Of a DNA stretch of 30,429 nt, positions 18,290-30,067 are shown piece after piece (the first letter of the stretch is position 1; every line of letters begins with the position of its first letter). The notes beneath the pieces are model-generated. The model was not told the DNA's origin. It was given only the letters and a program-made list of their open reading frames with translations, and searched no databases. The DNA comes from Gryganskiella cystojenkinii (lineage: Eukaryota > Mortierellomycota > Mortierellomycetes > Mortierellales > Mortierellaceae): NCBI GenBank assembly GCA_015852425.1, contig JAAAIG010000121.1, positions 1-30,429 on the forward strand, in the 5' to 3' direction. The position numbers and the translations under genes are program-made.

Positions 18290-21200
18290 ATGATGGCTTC
18301 TCGGGTAGCTTACCCTCCTAGTGGTCAGCTCAACGAGCCCCATATACGGTCAACTTCGCCCACGTTGCCAGCGACTCCTGCAACAAGGATCAGGACCAGT
18401 GGTGTCTTTGGCCGTCGACTCTCATTGACTGCAGTGTCAGTTGCTAACACTGTGACCTCTTCTTCGCTCTTCGGCTCGTCGCCTCCACCTGCATCATCCT
18501 CTTCAATATACCAGCAGAGCTCTGGCTTCTTTCGCTCCTCGACCTCGGCAATCAACAACGCAGCTACTGCCTCTTCTACCACGGTGAACAGCCCTGTTAC
18601 TCAATCCCCCGACCCCTATAATGCACCTCCATTGACGACAACAGCAATAGCAACTGCGACTACACCCATGGGAAGACCACGTTCGCGAAGTACAAGTCAC
18701 CCACCGCCACCAAAGTACAAGACCTCTCGAACACCTCAACTGCGCATCTCCCTGCAGGACGCAACAGGCAACCTAGTCTTGTCAGCACCTGTTATGGCCC
18801 CTGGAGAATCGATCCGAGGTCAGATCCATCTCGAGCTACCAAAGGCCACACCAGTCCATTCGATCGAGGTCTGTCTCCAAGGTACCGTGACAGCATTGGA
18901 TGGCACTCGTTTGGGCTCTATGAAGACAGTGACAATTTTGGAGGAGTGCAAGACCGTGGCCACGGCCTCGATTACGAATGCGAGAACCAACACTACTCGC
19001 CGGCACACAACACCGTCTCCTCCTTCCACGACTTCGGCCGCCTCTGGTGGAATTGAGCCAGGTGCAGCAAGTCGGCCACAGCGTCGGGGGAGTGTCAGTG
19101 TCGTCAACAGTAGCAACAATTTTGGTGGTGTACCACCACGGGACCGAGCGCAAAATTTTCCAAATCATAGCAGCGTGAACATTTCCACCTCTGCTGCTAT
19201 TTCAGCTGCAGTCGCGGCCACGACTGCAGCCCTTGGGGCCAGCAACGCCAGACCTTCGGCTGAGATGATGTCTAGAACTTTCTCGATGCCTTCTTCCTCG
19301 ATTTATGGCAGTAATGTGTACAGCTCGTCAACTGTGTCGCTCAACTCCAACAATCGACCCATCTCAACCATTTCGGCGGACATGCGAGGCAGAAGGACCA
19401 GTTTTTCGGCCAATGTGGATGTACCCATCGTGGGTGGATTCGGGACGCTCGGTGGGCGAGCCAACATGAGCATGGTCAATATCAGTACATTGAGTCAGTT
19501 CCCTGCGGAAGACGACCCTTCTTTACCAGCAGCACCCTCCTATGATCCACCAGAGTACGACGGTATTACACCTATTGACACCGCCGGAGCACAGTCCTCG
19601 TCATCTCAACCTACCACCGAACAAGCTTCGGCGAATGATGCAACACCGACGACGATGGACCCGTCACCTGTGTTAACATCTGAGTCGAGCGAAGATACCA
19701 CTTACGCTTCGACAGATAGTTCGACCAGTGTTACAGAAGATAGTAAGCCCTGGCGATACTAGTCATTGGATCTTGATAACTGCTTTGAATGCAAACTGGT
19801 CCGATGCTCAATTTTTCATATTTTTTTTTTTCTTTAATTATTGTAATTGCTATCTCCAATAGCGCAAGATCAAAGTCGACGATCATCTACAGATGGAGGA
19901 TCCAGTAGCGGAAGCAGCAGCATTCGGAACGCGACTGTCATGGGCGTGACACCGACACCAACGGCGACAACGACAGTAACCACCTCGATAGCGACAACCT
20001 CGGCAGCAACTGATGCAGAGCCAAAAGCGGTGCTTATGCAACCAGGCAATTACGTGATTCCGTTTTCGATCCGTATCCCGTCCAACACGACCATGTCGCT
20101 GCCAGGATCCTTCACCGATCCTGTGGGCACGATCAGTTATCAACTGAAGGCGGTCATGAAACAGATCTTGCCTAGCCCGGATCATTACAACCCTCGCGGT
20201 CTCTTGGTCGAGCCCACGTTCTCGTCCTCGACTCAGGTGATCAAGCTGATCCCGATGAACGATCCGACGCATATGCCCCTTTATCTGGTCCCTTACGAAA
20301 CCGAGTCTGTTCGAGCGAATGTCGGGCACTGGGTCTGGTCAACCGGGTTCTTGGAGGCTCATGCTTGGGTCCCGAAACAAGGGTATCGACCGGGTCGCAT
20401 GATTCCGTTAGTAATCCATATCGTGAACCATTCCGATGCGAGGCAGGTTGTAGTGGAGACCACGCTCTGTAGATGTCTCCATTATGGATCGGGACTTTCC
20501 AAGGCCAGGGCTATGGGTCTCGCGGGGCAATCAGCTTACTTTGCAGAGACCTTGGAGGATTTGTCCATGACGATCACACCAACGGCGACGATTGTGCCTG
20601 AGCGAACGAACAGTCGACGACGTCTTGGATTGAGAAGTAGACGTAATATGCCAACAACAGCAATAGCAATGTCAGCGACCATGCCTTCGCCGCCTGCCTC
20701 TCCGTTCAGCTCAAATTTCCCCTCGACACCAACCAGTGAGCAGGGCGGTGAATCTCCCGAGGGATCCATTCATGGAGCGACTGCCAGGATGACAAGTCCC
20801 AGCAGCATAGCCTCAATCTCTAGTCAATGGGAGTCTAGCGGTGATCTTCACTCGGCTCCAATCGATTATTCTGGTGGTGGGATCGGTTACAATCCCGAGA
20901 GTCGATCGACCATGACCTCTCCAACACCGTCATCATATTCAACCAGTACCACAACTGCAGCGGCAGTCTTACCAGTGATCCAACATCAACGCGAAAAGAT
21001 CTCGAAATCCAGGACGCTGGTCCATTGCAGTTCCGCTGTCGATCGAGAGATTCAAAAGACTATTCTGGTCCCTGTCCCGCACACAGCGGGTTACTCGATC
21101 CTGAACGCGCCTCTTTTGGAAGTCTCTTACGAGATCGTGGTCAAGATCCGGGTGGAAAAAATCTATTCCAAGGGCCTACGATTACAGGTTCCGATCGTGG

Positions 21201-21418
21201 TCATTATCCCGGAGGAAGGGGACTTGGAGGACGATGATGACGATATCCTGATCGGTTCAGTCGCTGCAGGAGGGTTGGTTTCCTCTGCAACAGGAGGAGG
21301 TGAGAGAGATTTCTCTCTGGCATTTAGTGGTGATGAGTACGATATTGGAGACCATGGAGAATGCCCTCCTTATGAAGCTACGGCTGCCACGAGTACTCGT
21401 CGTCGTAGTCGGAGGTAG
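18290..21418 (+). CDS. Arrestin-related trafficking adaptor-like protein
   Basis: Two exons, 18290-19742 and 19863-21418, joined in phase (EDTQDQSRR across the junction), give about 1002 residues. Fungal arrestin-related adaptors bring Rsp5-type ubiquitin ligases to plasma-membrane transporters and cause their endocytosis. After a Ser/Thr-rich N-terminus, an arrestin N-type half begins near residue 148 (TPQLRISLQDATG, then GESIRGQIHLELPK and SIEVCLQGTVTALDG). A Ser-rich insert of over 250 residues follows and holds a PPEY motif at 420-423 that fits WW-domain binding. The fold resumes near 543 (MQPGNYVIPFSIRIP), and the arrestin C-type half runs from ~635 (VGHWVWSTGFLEAHAWVPKQ) to ~880 with its own Ser/Thr-rich insert. 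An acidic stretch and CPPYEAT lie near the C-terminus. ATG 18290 is followed by a second ATG at 18293. Confidence 0.88.
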
Positions 21419-21739
21419 AAGAAGGGTTTAAGGGAGGATGACGATGTGGCATTGACGCGATTCGCTCGCTGACAAAAAAAACTTGTATATATAACAGCCC
21501 AGTCTTGAATTAAAGCAATACCGTAAACAAAAAAAATTACCAGAGGCAATCGATGAAATAAGGAAGGTAAGGTCGTTGCCTGATAAAGGCGGGGTGAAAA
21601 GAGAAAAGTGGAGAAACTTCACATTATCGAGTTTCTAGTCTCCTTGGGATTGGATTAAGAAGTGACGAAAAAGGTTACGGGAACCTGAATCGTGTGAAGA
21701 AACGAAAGAACGCCAAAAAAGGATTTTTATTTTTCTATT
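21419..21739. other. Intergenic region after the arrestin-like gene
   Basis: About 320 bp that should hold the 3' end of the arrestin-like gene. No gene or clear poly(A) hexamer is seen; AATTAAAGCAATAC near 21509 is a weak candidate. Confidence 0.4.
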
Positions 21740-21945
21740 TACCAAAGTCACTCTGGCTCTTGAACCACATCTCGGTTTTGAAGTACACGTCCGTGGTCTT
21801 AGCCTTGAATGAGCTCCTTGCACTTCGTTCAAATATAACTGGGCAATAAATCGCGCCGTGGTTACTTACAACAATAACGTTATCGCTGGATGAGAGTCTG
21901 TTTCTCGAGACGTTCATTCTCAAACGCGAGAACTTACTGCGGGGG
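21740..21945 (+). pseudogene. Decayed ABCG transporter C-terminal fragment, copy 1
   Basis: The plus strand reads LWLLNHISVLKYTSVVLALN EL, matching FLEFINQFSIFKYTSAVQAL in the fragment at 22354. A stop follows at LRSNITGQ-TAA (21846-21848). Further on, ILKRENLLRG (after a frame change) matches HFEHENLRRN of copy 2. So it is a more decayed duplicate of the same ABCG C-terminal region. No upstream transporter exons are seen. Confidence 0.6.
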
Positions 21946-22353
21946 CAGGGCGATGATTATATCATAGTATCATAGGGGTTGATGTGTAGATTCCTGACTT
22001 GGGCAAAGCTAGCGATGTGAGCCGGTCAGTGTCTTCGGCAGCGCAAATAGCTAGAAGCCACAAATGTCGTGACATCCATGGGTGGTCCACACATGTGCAC
22101 CCGGCTATTATTTTCCGTGACAGAAGAAGGGGATGTATTGAACGAGGGCCTGTCGATTACTCCGCGAAAAAAATATAGGAAAGAGTGCCGATCGATGGGA
22201 TATTTCTTCCGCTACTTTTAGTCCACATTTGGGTAGTGCTCTTTTTTCATCTTTTCATGTCTTCTCTCCGTCTCTCTCTTTCTTTCTTTCTTTCTGTACC
22301 TCTCTCGCAGCCGGCCTAATAGAAAAGATAATATTCTTGTTCAATTATACTAG
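21946..22353. other. Spacer between the two ABCG fragments
   Basis: Non-coding, with stops in all frames. A (TTTC)n run at 22277-22294 and TACCTCTCTCGCAG lie before the second fragment. Nothing resembling the ATP-binding or first membrane segments of an ABCG transporter was found here. Confidence 0.5.
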
Positions 22354-22650
22354 GTCCTTGTCCAAGCAATCATGGCTGGATTCATGATGCCACGGTTCCT
22401 CGAGTTTATAAACCAGTTCTCGATCTTCAAGTACACGTCTGCGGTCCAGGCTTTGAACGAGTTCCGCGGAATAACGATCGATTGCTCGAATGGTTGCCCC
22501 TGGCTTACAGGCGAGGCTATTCTTGAGGATTTACACTTTGAACATGAGAACTTGAGGCGGAACGTGATGATGATTGTTCTTTTGTTGGTCGTTTATCGAG
22601 TGTTGGCATGGGTTGCACTGGTGATGCGAGCACGTCAATGTCTGCGGTAG
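22354..22650 (+). pseudogene. ABCG transporter C-terminal fragment, copy 2
   Basis: After a possible acceptor (TACTAG, 22348-22353) the frame reads VLVQAIMAGFMMPRFLEF, then INQFSIFKYTSAVQALNEF, CSNGCPWLTGEAILEDLHFE, a last membrane helix (NVMMIVLLLVVYRVLAWVAL) and RARQCLR-stop. This is the end of an ABCG (White/PDR half-type) transporter: the short loop, 'KY...AL..NEF', the Cys-containing extracellular loop, the G..L..L motif and the final helix. About 92-99 residues remain where a full half-transporter has over 600. No ATP-binding domain is present upstream in the window, so this is a fragment, although its own frame is intact. AATAAA occurs near 22720. Confidence 0.75.
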
Positions 22651-23191
22651 CCTGCAGTAGTGTTTGCTATCCTGCGGATGACATGAGAGAAAGTAGGGTG
22701 AAACGGTGTAAAAGAGGCAATAAAATATACATGAACACGATCGGACGGTGGTGGCAAAGCGGCCAACTCAAACAACGAAAGACAAAAAAAAAAGTCTAAA
22801 AAGAAGGGTGCGGCTGTGCGACGTTGCACCCCAATGGTCCAGTCCAACTCTGATTGCCTGAAGCGAGGGATTGAAGGAGGCGGAGCCACGACTGGATCCG
22901 ATTGGATTCAATTGCTGCGTGGGCTGTGCTCTGTTCCTACTTTGGGAAAAGGGCCCTCCGTTGTATCAGTTTGACTCTGCCTCTCTTTTTTGGACATCCA
23001 ACTTCGCCTCTTTTTGCACTTTATTGCCGTCATCCATTCTTTCATTCATGTCTTTTTGATTCTCTTTCTCTTCCTGAAGGGCCCATCTTTCATTGTTTGT
23101 CTGTCTGTCTGTCGCCATACCCAGCATTCCTGCCTTTCTCAATCTTAATTTCCACCTTTCCCAACCAAACAATCGTACCTGCTGAACACAA
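22651..23191. promoter_or_regulatory. Leader and promoter region of the kinase gene
   Basis: About 540 bp with no gene. The left part may belong to the 3' end of the ABCG fragment (AATAAA near 22720). The right part is pyrimidine-rich, with a TGTC microsatellite at 23097-23113, and precedes the kinase ATG at 23192 (context ACACAAATGAAC). Confidence 0.5.
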
Positions 23192-26098
23192 ATGAACACG
23201 TTCGACCCTGAGACACTCTCGACCCCAGGAAGCACCCCTGGAGCCAGTTTTAGCAGTGGTACCAGTGCTTCTCTTCCCTCGACCTCGTCCCTCTTCATCT
23301 CCACCCTTTCACACCACAGAACCTCGAGCACTCTGGAACAGCTGCAGCAACTGCCAGAACCCAGAATCGACTTTTTCCCACAAGGGTTTCATATCGAAGC
23401 TAACACAGAGAGAGGCAGTAACAGTGGCACGAATGTAAACAATCCAAACAACGTGTCCGACATCAACAACGGCAACGATAACAACAATAATGAAAACAAC
23501 AATGAAAACAACAAACTCGAACGAGACGTCGTCGTAAAACCTGCCTCTGTCACTGAGCCAAATCAGAATTATTCCGCGGAGGATTCACTTTCGACCGGTC
23601 CACTCTTACACTACTATTACGAGGACAACAACAACCTCTGCACAGTCCAGACCGTCGTGACCGAACCTGAGACACCCTCTCCGATCCTCGCCCCTTGGGA
23701 TGCTGCGGCTGGTGCAGATCAAATCGATTTTGACTACCTGACCCCTTATCACCCCTCCCATCACAAGTCTGTCCAGGACTGGTCCCAACTCTTGCTCGAA
23801 CAGATTCGTCAAAAAGGTGGCCATCGTCGTTCTCCCTCGACCCGTCGAAGTATTATCGAAGCAGTTGCACATTCCGCGAACGCCATCACCTCGGCCTCGG
23901 CCTTACCACACTCCTCCATCCTCTCTCACTCTCCATCGACTTCATCATCCTCTGCACGAGCAAAAAAGGAGTCTGTTGAAAAGCACACTGTTATTCAGTG
24001 TCACCATCGACCGCCTCACTCTTCTGATCCAAAACAACAACACCAACAACACCAACAACACCACGAGCAACAGCGACAACAACAACCACACCCACAATGG
24101 CAACAGCAGCAGCAGCAGCGACACTCAATGGAGCAACAGCAACAACCAAAAATCAGGCTGCCAACTGATCAAAAGTCACAATCAACAAAATCCAAGAAAT
24201 CCTCGCGTCGCCTTCGTTCCACACGATCGATCAATCACATTATCGGATTCTTCAAGAGACTTGTCAAGAGCCTGATGGGGAAAAAAGATCCCAAGGACAA
24301 GACCAAGAACAAATCCAAGTCAAAGGGCACAAAGTTCAATCAAGACAAGGGCAAAGGCAAATCTGCTAATACTCACGACCTCACTGATGCCGACTTAAAC
24401 TACCTGTCGGTTTCGGACGATGATGACGATCATCATTACAGCTCCCACGATGAGCTCGAAGACTATGGCGACCAAAGTGCTGGGACGGGAGTTGGTGAAG
24501 GATCGGAAACAATCTCAAAGATGAACGCCGAAGTCGGACGGATTTCCAAGCACGACAATCACGACCCTTCAGTCGACCATAACACACAACAACAAGGCCC
24601 TCATCAACACCACCATGCACAATCTAGCAGTTCAAAAGCGACAGAGCGAATGAGAGGTCCAAAGATGCACCCAACGCTACTTGAGCTCTTCACTATCACT
24701 GACCACGTCCTCGGTGTCGGCACCTTCGCCACGGTCAAGGAAATCAAGTTAAAGTCGACGGGGAAGTCGTATGCTCTCAAGATTATCATGAAGTCGTCGT
24801 TAAGTGGTATGTATCCCATCGCCTCTATATTTAAGCTATTTTACGCGATGCCTTTATTCTTACTTACCGTGCCTTCCACATCTTTATTTTTGTGTCTATA
24901 GACAAAGTCGCGATGCTGGAAACCGAGATTAACGTCCTCTCACGCGTACGACACCCTAACTGTGTCTCGCTCTTGGAGCTCTTTGAAACCGAGGACGCGG
25001 TCTATCTCGTAACAGACCTGGCCGCAGGAGGAGAACTTTTCGACCAGCTTCTCAAGAAGGGTTACTATACCGAGGGTGACGCCGCTCGACTCGTCCGCGA
25101 GATCTTACTTGGTGTTGAGTACTTGCACAGTCTGGATATTGTTCACCGCGACTTGAAACCAGAAAACTTGCTTTTTGCGGACAAGTCAGAGACTGCCCGA
25201 CTGATGATTACAGATTTCGGCCTGAGCAAGGTCTTGACGAACGGAAATGATGTCCTGATGACCGCCTGTGGGACTCCGGGTTACGTGGCCCCCGAAGTGC
25301 TTGAGCAAGTCGGCCATGGCAAACCTGTCGATATGTGGAGTGTAGGCGTGATTGCGTACACACTCCTATGCGGCTACACTCCCTTCTGGGGTGAAGGTAT
25401 CGTTACTACTACGCTCATTCATAAAGCAATCGTATTTTTCTCGATGAAAGAATGATTGTTTTATTTTGTCACTGACAGGAACATCCTTCCTATTGAATCG
25501 GCTATTAGACCAATCCGCACTTTTTGATCATATAATGACCGGAGAACATCAATATGAGGACACCTATTGGAAGGACATCTCTGCTCTCGCAAAGTCCTTC
25601 ATCGATACGTTATTGATAAGGCCAGCGGAAAGACGATACACTGCCACGCAGGCGCTTGCTCACCCTTGGTTCAGAGCCATGCTGGATCAAGATTTGGCGG
25701 CACCTGCCTCACCCCAGGACAGTGTTAACCTGTTGCCCGCGGTCCGCAAGAACTTTGATGCCCGTAACGTGTTCAAGAAGGCTGTACGCGCCGTGGGACT
25801 CTTGAGGAGGATGCAGGGCAATGGCCAAAACAGCGTCGAACCTGCTTCTGTCACGGCAGCAGCATTCACGACCACGGAGACCTCGCCTCCAGGGAGCGCG
25901 TCTGGATCACCGAGTGGAGGCAAGGTCATGAAGTTTCATGATTTGGTCAATGCCGCGCTGTTTTCAAAGAAGGGTGCTAATATGAATAATGCGAGCGATG
26001 TCACCACGCTGGAGGAGGCTGCTACCGAGGGCGGTGACGATAGAGACCTGACGCACATTCACAAAGCCTTGGACAAACTGAGAACCAAAGAAGCCTAA
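23192..26098 (+). CDS. CaMK-type protein kinase with long N-terminal extension
   Basis: Exons 23192-24806, 24902-25396 and 25509-26098 give about 899 residues. The kinase domain starts at ~residue 500: Gly-loop GVGTFATV (G508), ALKII (K530), HRDLKPEN (D622), DFG (D643), TACGTPGYVAPE with activation-loop T663, and GYTPFWGED at the second junction. After it, VRKNFDARNVFKKAVRAVGL (~782-801) is a basic amphipathic stretch typical of the autoinhibitory and calmodulin-binding segment of fungal CMK kinases. So it is probably a calcium/calmodulin-dependent kinase that could be turned on by an upstream kinase at T663. The first ~500 residues are unusual: Ser-rich, Asn-rich (residues 70-110), Gln/His repeats (~280-325), a basic helix INHIIGFFKRLVKSLMGKK, and acidic patches. 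A second acceptor at 25478 would add ten residues in frame. Confidence 0.92.
24031..24150 (+). repeat. CAA/CAC/CAG trinucleotide-rich segment in the kinase gene
   Basis: The coding strand is dominated by CAA, CAC and CAG codons and encodes runs of Gln and His (such as QQHQQHQQHHEQQRQQQ). Repeat-length differences between strains are expected in such a segment. Confidence 0.75.
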
Positions 26099-26511
26099 TT
26101 TCGCAGGCGACACCATAGTCTAAATATATTGCGCCACCAAAAATTTGGTTGCTGGAGTCAAAACATATGAACATAAGTCGATAAGAATGACAAGAATGAC
26201 AGAGTGTGATGGGCATGAAGACATAGATGTTGTCAGAAGAGGGGAGGAGAGGAGTGAATTTCATTTCTCAAGGCAATTTGGTCTTCCCCGCACAAAAACG
26301 GCGCCGAAACCTTTTGGGTCGCGGCGCTCTTTTCTTTTTTCCGTCTGTCTCTGCGCAGATTAGAAATGGACTTTACACTTTTTCTTTTCAATTCCGCGCT
26401 TAATCTTTCATTCTTTCTTTCAGTTATCACTTTCTTTTCCGTCAATACATACCCCTCCACTTCTTTCATCAACGGAAAACTCTTTTCAACATTTATCGCT
26501 TCTCATTCATA
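26099..26511. promoter_or_regulatory. Promoter region of GSH2
   Basis: These 413 bp lie between the kinase stop and the GSH2 start. The right half is T/C-rich (TTTCTTTCTTTC near 26412-26423), as usual for leaders here. A GC-rich block (GGCGCCGAAACC, ~26298; GCGGCGCT, ~26321) is the only notable part. No clear TATA box. Confidence 0.45.
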
Positions 26512-28747
26512 ATGTCCGACCTAGCCACTAGACTTACAGACGATCAGCTGCTCATCCTGAAGGACGCCGCCCTTGACTTTGCTCTTTCACACGGTCTCGT
26601 AGTCCGTCCACCTGCCAAGGCCACCTCACATACAGGAGTTGTCAATGCCCCCATCTCTCTCTTTCCTACACCCTTCCCTGTCAATGCCTTCAAGGACGCG
26701 GTCAAGATCCAACCCTTATTCAATCAATTGGTGCATGATATCTCTCAGGACGACGCCTTCTTGAAGGAGATCATGGAAAGGTAAAGGAACAGATATCTTT
26801 TCCTCTTGTTTGTTCCTCGTCAAGACTTTCTTGGCGCTTTATGCTATTGAATTTAGACGTGAGAGTTGCTGACCAAACGATCGTCTACTGCTTGTCGCTT
26901 TTTAAAATAATAGTCTCTCACATGTGGACGATTTCGTGAAGCGTCTCTACGACCTGTACCTCGTTGTCAAGAAAGAGGGTATTGCACAGGTAAGAAAGAA
27001 ACGAAGAGCAGGAACAAGCAAACACACAAAGGAGTTGATGGTGCAAAGTGTGTAACCCCAATGGCGCAATTGATCGGCCTTCCCGGGGGAAACAAAAGAC
27101 GCCAAAGTAACAAAAAAAAAAAAAGTTGGATCGAAGAAGGCTTAATAATCCTAAGGAAAGCGGACTGTCTTTTTCACGTTTTGGAAACGAGAGCTGACAA
27201 ATTTCATCACGATTGCGCGGGAAAAGGCATTTTATCTAACTTTTATTTTTCTTACTTGCAACATAAATGATAGCCTGCGTCGTTGGGAGTGCATCGATCC
27301 GATTATATCATTCACTTGAATCAAGGGCAGGATTTCTCAGAGGCCAAAATTAAACAGGTGGAGTTGAACACCATCTCAGTCTCATTCGGAAGTCTGTCGT
27401 CATTGACAGGGGATCTTCACCGATACTTGCAGGCGACCACGGGTTACTTCACCAACACTTTGGATCCGTCAGCCTTGCCTCTCAGTGAATCGATCGAGTC
27501 GATTGCTTCAGGTTTGGCGTCGGCTCATGAACACTATGGATCAAAGACGTAAGTCATCCTTTTATTCCTGGGACCTCTGTTTGATTTGGCCAAAAAAAAA
27601 AAAAAAAAAAAAGATGGGCCATGATATGATGTTTACTCGGTGGATAACTGACTTTTTTTCCGTGTTGGCATGTTTTTTCATGAAAATAGTGCCAAGGTCA
27701 TGATGGTTGTTCAGCCAGGAGAAAGAAATGCGTTCGACCAGCGATACATCGAATATAACTTGTTGAAGAAGTACGTGGCCAATACGGGCGTGGGGAGAGG
27801 GATTATTTGGATTTTTGATCTTTGACTTGAACCCAATTTTTCTTTTACTGATGTTCTTCCTGCCTTCTGCCCTATTTATGCTTTTTTTTTTCTTTGCGTA
27901 GCCACGGAATCGTGTTGATTCGCAAGACCCTGGCAGAGGTTGCTGATCATGGTAGACTGGACCCCACGACTAAAGCGCTCTACATGTAAGCGAGGACATA
28001 CCGGTTGGGAGCATACAAAACAAAAGAAGTTTTATTATTTTGAGTTTCGGTCCACAAAATTGACTCTCGTTTTCTTTAATATCATTGAAAAATAGTGGCG
28101 ACCAAGAGATCTCAGTCGCCTATTATAGATCCGCTTATGCTACAACGGATTACCCTACAGAGAAGGAATGGGACGGTCGACTCCTTGCTGAACGCTCGCT
28201 TGCGATCAAATGCCCCACCATCGCCTACCAATTGGTTGGCGCCAAAAAAGTTCAGCAGGTCCTTGCCGCGCCGGGACAACTGGAGCGATTCGTGAAGGAT
28301 TCTGAAGCCGCGGCGCAGTTGCGCGCCTCGTTCACAGGTCTTTATCCGCTCGATAACTCACCCGAGGGTGTGGCCGCTTATGAGGCCGCACTCAAGAACA
28401 GTGATGAATTGGTGATGAAGCCTCAACGTGAGGGAGGTGGGAACAACATTTATGGGAAGGACATCCAAGAGGCTCTGAAGACCCTGACTGCAGAACAGAG
28501 AAACGCTTATATTTTGATGGATATCATTCGTCCACCGGTCACCAAGAACGTCCTTTTGCGTCAGGGAGAGTTGCAAAAGGCCGATGTGGTTTCGGAATTG
28601 GGTGTCTATGGCATTTACCTGCATGACGGATCAAGAGTGATCCGAAACGATAACGGTGGACATCTTTTGAGGACAAAGGGTGTTGAGAGTAACGAGGGCG
28701 GTGTCGCTGCTGGATTCGCCGTCATTGATTCATTGCTGCTCGTATAG
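26512..28747 (+). CDS. GSH2: Glutathione synthetase
   Basis: This enzyme joins gamma-glutamylcysteine and glycine with ATP to make glutathione, as a cytosolic dimer. Exons 26512-26780, 26914-26989, 27274-27548, 27690-27770, 27902-27985 and 28096-28747 give 478 residues; the human enzyme has 474. Family landmarks are VNAPISLFPTPFP near the N-terminus, HVDDFVKRLYDLYLVVKKEG, LGVHRSDYIIHL, the eukaryotic-type substrate region SVAYYRSAYATTDYPTEKEW, AIKCPTIAYQLVGAKKVQQV, the ATP-grasp glycine-rich loop KPQREGGGNNIYG starting at K370, and the C-terminal loop EGGVAAGFAVIDSLL. All catalytic blocks appear intact. All introns have GT and AG ends with correct phase. It is convergent with RFC3; stop codons are 190 bp apart. 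Confidence 0.97.
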
Positions 28748-28936
28748 ACAACCTGCTTGCAAAAATAGAAACATAAAAACTAACGGTACTATACAATTTT
28801 GTTTATTTCGAGCTGTTCACTTTTTTGAGATGACTCAGTCCGTTGTTTGTGGTGATGGATTATCCCTGACATGATTGGAAAGGATGGGGGGAGGGGACAA
28901 AAAAAAATGGCGAGCAAACTATACATTTTGTCTTCA
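28748..28936. other. Short convergent spacer between GSH2 and RFC3
   Basis: The 189-bp gap must contain both 3' UTR ends. No canonical AATAAA is seen on either strand; AAACATAAAAAC at 28770-28781 is a weak candidate for GSH2. Confidence 0.4.
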
Positions 28937-30029
28937 TTACTTCTGCATAAGCTCGGCACCGACTCTAAATGATCCAATCAAAGAAGTCAGCTGCATCTTT
29001 TCATTCGATCCCGTTGACAACTTGTACTCAACATCCGCCATCTTGTCCAAGAGATAAACCCTGGCGTTCGAGGGTAAATCGATCAATTCCAAATAGCTGT
29101 AGAGCTCCGTCAAAATATCCTGCAAGGCCATGCCCTTGATTGTTTTCAAGTATGAGATATCTGTGAAATAAATAGTAACCATATGAGTTGGTTTTGCATC
29201 TTTGATCTGAGCACATCCTATCCTTCCATAAACATCGCAAAACAAAACAAGGATGACGTACTGGAGTAAGCGGTTGTGAAGTCCTCGGTCAACATGCTGT
29301 TTACGATCGTCTCAATATCGGCTGGATGTGGGTTTCCTGTACAGTTGTAGACTGCATCCTCGTCCACGATATCGTAACCGGCATGACAAGCTTGCAGGAT
29401 GTTCAAAGCACGTCGCATATCGCCCTTGGACAACTGCAACAAAGCCTTTCTTCCCTCGTCCGTAATCTTGACACTAAGGCCGATGAAAAAAAAAATAGAA
29501 GAGTTAAAAGAGATTTGATTGGTAAGTTGCTTTAGCACACCAAATGAAAATAAAAAAAGTAGCATGGGACTGACACCAATATTCCACGTACTGTTCATTC
29601 TGAATGATGTAGTCCAGCCGTGAGTCAACCTGGCTCTGCTCCAAGGGTCCAAATCGGAAACGGGTACACCTTGACTGCAACGCAGGAATGATCTTGCTGA
29701 CATAGTTACATATAATACAGAAACGCACATTCCTCGTGTACTTTTCGACAACTATTAGTTTAAAGGTCAAGTCGTTAATTGTCTGCTCCGAAATCAAATA
29801 AAAGTCTTGCTCCTTCTAGTGCTATCGTTCTGAGTTACCTCGTCTCAGTGCGTTCTGGGCAGTCTGGGTCATCATATCGGCCTCGTCCAGGATAATCAGC
29901 TTGAATCCTGAGCTGAAAATCTTTTTCGTACTGGCAAAGTTCTTGATCTGTTCTCGCACAACGTCAATTCCACGATCATCCGATGCGTTCAACTAAAAGA
30001 AAGATATCGCCATCAAAGAAGAAGGGGGG

Positions 30030-30067
<38 letters not shown>

